Assembly: GCA_031267175.1 (NCBI GenBank)
Contig: JAIRZP010000022.1
Coordinates: forward strand, 1 to 9,309
Origin: Coriobacteriales bacterium
GTDB taxonomy: Bacteria; Actinomycetota; Coriobacteriia; Coriobacteriales; UBA8131
Reading direction: 5' to 3'
Length of the DNA: 9,309 bases
Within the stretch, counting starts at the first letter, position 1, and each line of letters begins with the position of its first letter. The notes beneath the pieces were generated by a model. That model ran no database searches. It was not told the origin of the DNA and saw only the letters and a list, made by a program, of their open reading frames with translations. Of this stretch, positions 6,517-9,309 are shown piece after piece. Position numbers and translations under genes: made by a program.

Positions 6517-6598
6517 CTTTGAGTGCTCCAGCACGCAATCGCACCGGGGTACTCGAAGAATCGTAGGCGCCGAGCAGAAACGTTTTCCTTAAGTAGGC

Positions 6599-6604
6599 AT
6601 TATA
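6599..6604 (-). promoter_or_regulatory. -10 element for tyrS
   Basis: The minus strand reads a perfect TATAAT here. No good -35 is seen 16-18 bases upstream (about 6621-6628). Transcription would start near 6592, giving a leader of about 240 bases that contains the stem-loop repeats. Confidence 0.45.
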
Positions 6605-6607
6605 CGG

Positions 6608-6613
6608 TATGAT
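6608..6613 (+). promoter_or_regulatory. -10 element for galE
   Basis: TATGAT on the plus strand, with a weak T-rich -35-like stretch (TTTTCCTT) about 17 bases upstream. Transcription would start near 6620 and give a leader of about 37 bases. It faces away from the tyrS -10, three bases apart. Confidence 0.45.
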
Positions 6614-6656
6614 AGCTACGAAATCTGTCCTGGCTTACTGAGAGGTGTGCTATTTC

Positions 6657-7640
6657 ATGAAAGTCTTTGTTGCGGGAGGAGCCGGCTATATCGGCTCACA
6701 TACCGTGTATGAGTTGCTGCGCGCCGGGCATGAGGTGGTGGTCTATGACAACCTCTCCACCGGACGTCGCGAGGCCGTGCACCCGGATGCCCGGTTTTAT
6801 GAGGGAGACATACTCGACAGGGCTCGCATCGTCGAGGTCCTTGAGGCTGAGCGAGAGACGGGTGCGGTGGCCGTGGCCCTGCACTTTGCTGCCAAACTCA
6901 TCGTGCCCGAGAGCGTCACGCATCCTCTGGCCTACTATCACAACAATGTGGAGGGCGTGCGCCAGATGCTGGCCGGCCTCGTAGAGGCCGGTGTCAAACA
7001 TGTCGTGTTCTCCTCCACGGCGGCCGTGTACGGGGAGCCCCAGCACGGAGAGTGCCGTGAGGGCGACTACACGCTGCCCATCAATCCCTATGGCGAGACC
7101 AAGCTGGCCGCGGAACGCATGATACGGTGGGTGGGCGCTGCTCACGGACTCACCTCCTGTGTGTTCCGTTACTTTAACGTAGCGGGTGCCGACGCCTCAC
7201 TCGAGATTGGCCTTGACAAGGACCAGCTCACCCACCTCGTGCCGCTTATCATGCAGACCGCCCTGGGCCAGAGAGACACGCTGTCGATCTTTGGCAACGA
7301 CTATGACACGCCGGACGGCACCTGTATCCGCGACTACATCCACGTGACCGACCTCGCGCGAGCCCACGTACTGGGTGCCGAGCATATCGTAAACAGACAG
7401 GAAGACCTGCTGCTCAATCTCGGTTCCGGCAAGGGTTACAGCGTCAAGGAAGTCGTGGACGCGGCAGAAGAACTTTTCAGCTTTGCCTACGAGTACACAG
7501 AGCGGCGCCCGGGCGACCCGGCCAAACTCATCGCCAACATACAAAAAGCCCGAGAACAGCTGGGCTGGCGGCCAGAACTCGGGCTCAGAGACATACTACA
7601 GAGCGACTATGCCTACCGAAAGAAGCTCCTTTGTGGATGA
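6657..7640 (+). CDS. galE: UDP-glucose 4-epimerase
   Basis: This 327-residue short-chain dehydrogenase-fold enzyme interconverts UDP-glucose and UDP-galactose with bound NAD, feeding galactose use (Leloir pathway) and cell-surface glycan synthesis. The Rossmann motif is GGAGYIGSH (7-15), followed by VVVYDNLSTG, in which D31 binds the NAD ribose. Catalytic residues are T121 (SSTAAVYG) and the Y145-x3-K149 pair (NPYGETK). FRYFNVAGAD and TCIRDYIHVTDLA are further GalE blocks. The C-terminal RRPGDPAKLIAN completes the family pattern. I use the ATG at 6657, with GAGAGG about 11 bases upstream. An in-frame GTG four codons earlier overlaps that site and is less likely. The gene stands alone on the plus strand, divergent from tyrS and convergent with the PBP gene, so it is probably monocistronic. 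Confidence 0.93.
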   Translation: MKVFVAGGAGYIGSHTVYELLRAGHEVVVYDNLSTGRREAVHPDARFYEGDILDRARIVEVLEAERETGAVAVALHFAAKLIVPESVTHPLAYYHNNVEGVRQMLAGLVEAGVKHVVFSSTAAVYGEPQHGECREGDYTLPINPYGETKLAAERMIRWVGAAHGLTSCVFRYFNVAGADASLEIGLDKDQLTHLVPLIMQTALGQRDTLSIFGNDYDTPDGTCIRDYIHVTDLARAHVLGAEHIVNRQEDLLLNLGSGKGYSVKEVVDAAEELFSFAYEYTERRPGDPAKLIANIQKAREQLGWRPELGLRDILQSDYAYRKKLLCG

Positions 7641-7666
7641 AACGGGTTGTTCATGGTAGTTTTCGT

Positions 7667-7685
7667 GGGAGAAGGCACTCCTCCC
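7667..7685. terminator. Weak hairpin between convergent galE and PBP genes
   Basis: GGGAG (7667-7671) can pair with CTCCC (7681-7685) around a nine-base loop in the 49-bp convergent gap. There is no T-run on either side in the correct orientation. It may contribute to termination but does not look like a strong intrinsic terminator. Confidence 0.25.
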
Positions 7686-7689
7686 CCGA

Positions 7690-9309
7690 TCATTGGCTGG
7701 CGCCGGGGTTGCCGGGCGTACCTCCTGTTCCGGGAGTCTCGCCGGGGGTCGTACCGGGAGTTTCTGTGTTCCCTTCAGTCTGTTCCTGTTCTTCTTTGAG
7801 GCGTTCTGCTTCCGCGGCGGCTTCCTCTTCTTTCTGCTTGGCTGCCGCGGCGACGGCAGCTGAGTAGGCGGCCTGTTCATCGGAGCTCATAAAGCTTGCA
7901 TCGGCCTTGTAGACCGGGTCGGCGGCAGTGGGATAGGCGATGGCCTCTTCTCCGGCCAGGGCACGGCTCATGTATCGGCCCCAGTACGAGCACACATAGT
8001 CCTCCGCCGTGTAACCGGTGTCGCGCTGCTCACGAACGCCCAACCACATGGCAGTGGAGAGCTGGGGCGTGCCACCAACAAACCAGGCATCGTGGTACTC
8101 CTCGGAGATCCCGGTCTTACCATAGGCCTGATGGCCGTCTACCACAGCCTGGTACGCGGTGCCCGAGGTGATAACGCCCTTCAAAACATTGGTGGCGGCA
8201 CAGGCTATCTCAGGGGAGATGGCCTGCGTGCCCTGAGGCTCGTGCTCAAAGATGACGTTGCCGTCGGAATCGAGGATCTTGGTGATGGCGACTGGCTCAA
8301 CATACACGCCATTGTTGCCCACGGTACCGTAGGCCGAGGCCATTTCCAGGGTGTTGACACCCGAGGAACCCAGAACTATCGAGTTGACCGGAGCCAGGTC
8401 GCTCTTAACGCCGCAGCGCTGGGCCACGTCGATGATCGCATTGGGTCCTACAGCGCGCACGACCCGCGCAAATGCCGTGTTGGACGACCTCCAGGTGGCG
8501 GATTCCAGGCTGAGCGTGCCGTAATTGGCTCTGCCGAAGTTCTCAACGTTCCAATCGCCCAGCGTAAAGGTGGACGAGGCGGACACCGGTGTCCGGGGCG
8601 AATACCCCTGCTCCAGGGCCGCTATGAGGCCAAAGGTCTTGAACGAGGAACCGGGCTGCCGATGCATGTCGGTTGAGGTAGACCATTGGTCGGTGTAGAA
8701 GTCCTTACCGCCTCGCATGGCAAGAATGTAACCGTTGCGAGGATCTACCGAAGTCAGGCCCATCTCAACGTCCCAGTCAAGCGTTGCCTCCCGCTCTGCA
8801 CATATCTCTTCCGCAAGAGCCTGCAAATCGAGATTGATGGTGGTATACACCGTGTAGCCGCTCTTGAAAACGGTTTCTGTGGAGTACTGATACTCCAGCA
8901 GATTGCGCACATAAGAGGTAAAGTAAGGCACCAGGTAAATGCCGTCATCGGGTTGCGAATTGATGTTGAGCTCCGGAGGAGAAGCAACGGCCGCGTCGTA
9001 CTGCGCCTGGGTGATATAGCCGTTTACGAGCATACGGCCAAGCACGGCAACGCGCCGGTTCTCGGCATTCTCAGGATAATAGACGGGGTTATTATAGGTA
9101 GGCTGTTGTGGGATACCGGCGAGCAGTGCGGCCTCGCCCAGATTGAGATCCGAGGCATTCTTGCTGAAGTAGTGCCGGGCCGCAGACTGGATGCCATGGG
9201 CACCGTCGCCGTAGTTAATGGTATTGAGGTACATCATCAGGACGGTCTCTTTGCTGTAGGCCTTCTCCAGCTCCATGGCCAGATAGATCTCGCGCACCTT
9301 GCGCTCGGC
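7690..9309 (-). CDS. Class A penicillin-binding protein (glycosyltransferase/transpeptidase), 3' part
   Basis: This is the C-terminal 539 codons of a membrane-bound bifunctional PBP that polymerises and cross-links peptidoglycan. The 5' end lies beyond the right edge, because the frame is open to 9309. The visible N-terminal part is the end of the GT51 glycosyltransferase domain (VREIYLAMELEKAYSKE, YLNTINYG, AARHYFSK, LLAGIPQQPTYNNP). The transpeptidase domain, numbered from the Val at 9297, shows S217-x2-K220 (PGSSFK), S271-S-N273 and K394-T-G396. The last motif is followed by Ile instead of the usual Thr or Ser. After the catalytic fold (to about 460) comes an Ala/Glu/Lys-rich, probably helical stretch (about 472-505). 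The protein ends in a Thr/Pro/Gly-rich tail (about 506-535), which probably lies in the wall. It converges with galE. Confidence 0.92.
   Translation of the reverse strand, partial: AERKVREIYLAMELEKAYSKETVLMMYLNTINYGDGAHGIQSAARHYFSKNASDLNLGEAALLAGIPQQPTYNNPVYYPENAENRRVAVLGRMLVNGYITQAQYDAAVASPPELNINSQPDDGIYLVPYFTSYVRNLLEYQYSTETVFKSGYTVYTTINLDLQALAEEICAEREATLDWDVEMGLTSVDPRNGYILAMRGGKDFYTDQWSTSTDMHRQPGSSFKTFGLIAALEQGYSPRTPVSASSTFTLGDWNVENFGRANYGTLSLESATWRSSNTAFARVVRAVGPNAIIDVAQRCGVKSDLAPVNSIVLGSSGVNTLEMASAYGTVGNNGVYVEPVAITKILDSDGNVIFEHEPQGTQAISPEIACAATNVLKGVITSGTAYQAVVDGHQAYGKTGISEEYHDAWFVGGTPQLSTAMWLGVREQRDTGYTAEDYVCSYWGRYMSRALAGEEAIAYPTAADPVYKADASFMSSDEQAAYSAAVAAAAKQKEEEAAAEAERLKEEQEQTEGNTETPGTTPGETPGTGGTPGNPGASQ

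Larger units (their letters stand above)
6355..6656. other. tyrS-galE divergent intergenic region
   Basis: This 302-base gap holds, from left to right, the tyrS ribosome site (GGAGGA, 6366-6361) and three decayed copies of a stem-loop repeat (about 6403-6516). A small palindrome lies at 6523-6534, then paired -10 elements at 6599-6613 and the galE ribosome site near 6640-6645. Repeat material is confined to the tyrS leader, which would be about 240 nt if the minus -10 is used. I see no tRNA gene and no T-box signature. Confidence 0.7.

Noticed and set aside
6355..6600. T-box riboswitch in the tyrS leader
   Set aside because: The leader is long enough, but I find no T-box core (AGGGTGGNACCGCG-like) and no terminator-antiterminator pair with a T-run before the start.
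1..9309. Mobile element, toxin-antitoxin pair, phage or tRNA gene in the window
   Set aside because: Every gene-sized stretch is accounted for by housekeeping or metabolic genes. I saw no transposase, integrase, terminal repeats or cloverleaf.

Overview
The window looks like chromosomal DNA of a high-GC, strictly anaerobic Gram-positive bacterium. The evidence is a four-subunit, oxygen-sensitive 2-oxoacid:ferredoxin oxidoreductase, a lipoprotein-anchored solute-binding protein, a class A penicillin-binding protein with a low-complexity tail, GC-rich codon use and strong GGAGG ribosome sites. A member of the Coriobacteriia (Actinobacteria) is my best guess. It rests on overall protein character and no marker gene proves it.

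Layout on the minus strand, in transcription order: tyrosyl-tRNA synthetase (tyrS, 6354 to 5146), then an amidohydrolase of the methylthioadenosine/S-adenosylhomocysteine deaminase family (5017 to 3704), then the por cluster gamma-delta-alpha-beta (3532 to 472). A lipoprotein substrate-binding protein (468 to beyond position 1) follows directly. The por genes are packed with 4-nt and 1-nt overlaps and 3-nt gaps, so they form one operon that also carries the binding-protein gene. An extended -10 promoter seems to lie in the 171-bp gap before porG. The leader behind it holds a perfect tandem 12-bp repeat and a small hairpin.

On the plus strand, galE (UDP-glucose 4-epimerase, 6657 to 7640) diverges from tyrS. 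The 302-bp tyrS-galE gap holds two back-to-back -10 elements that form a near-palindrome. The tyrS side carries decayed copies of a GC-rich stem-loop repeat, which falsely lengthens the tyrS reading frame. galE converges with the 3' part of a class A penicillin-binding protein (minus strand, 7690 to the right edge).

Functionally, Por decarboxylates pyruvate or a related 2-oxoacid to acyl-CoA and passes electrons to ferredoxin. The amidohydrolase salvages S-adenosylmethionine by-products, TyrS charges tRNA, GalE supplies UDP-galactose for surface glycans, and the PBP builds peptidoglycan. Apart from the por and binding-protein pairing, these are ordinary housekeeping genes. I see no convincing sign of an undescribed system, phage, transposon or CRISPR array. 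The points worth checking are regulatory architecture, the repeat family, and a few unusual residues.
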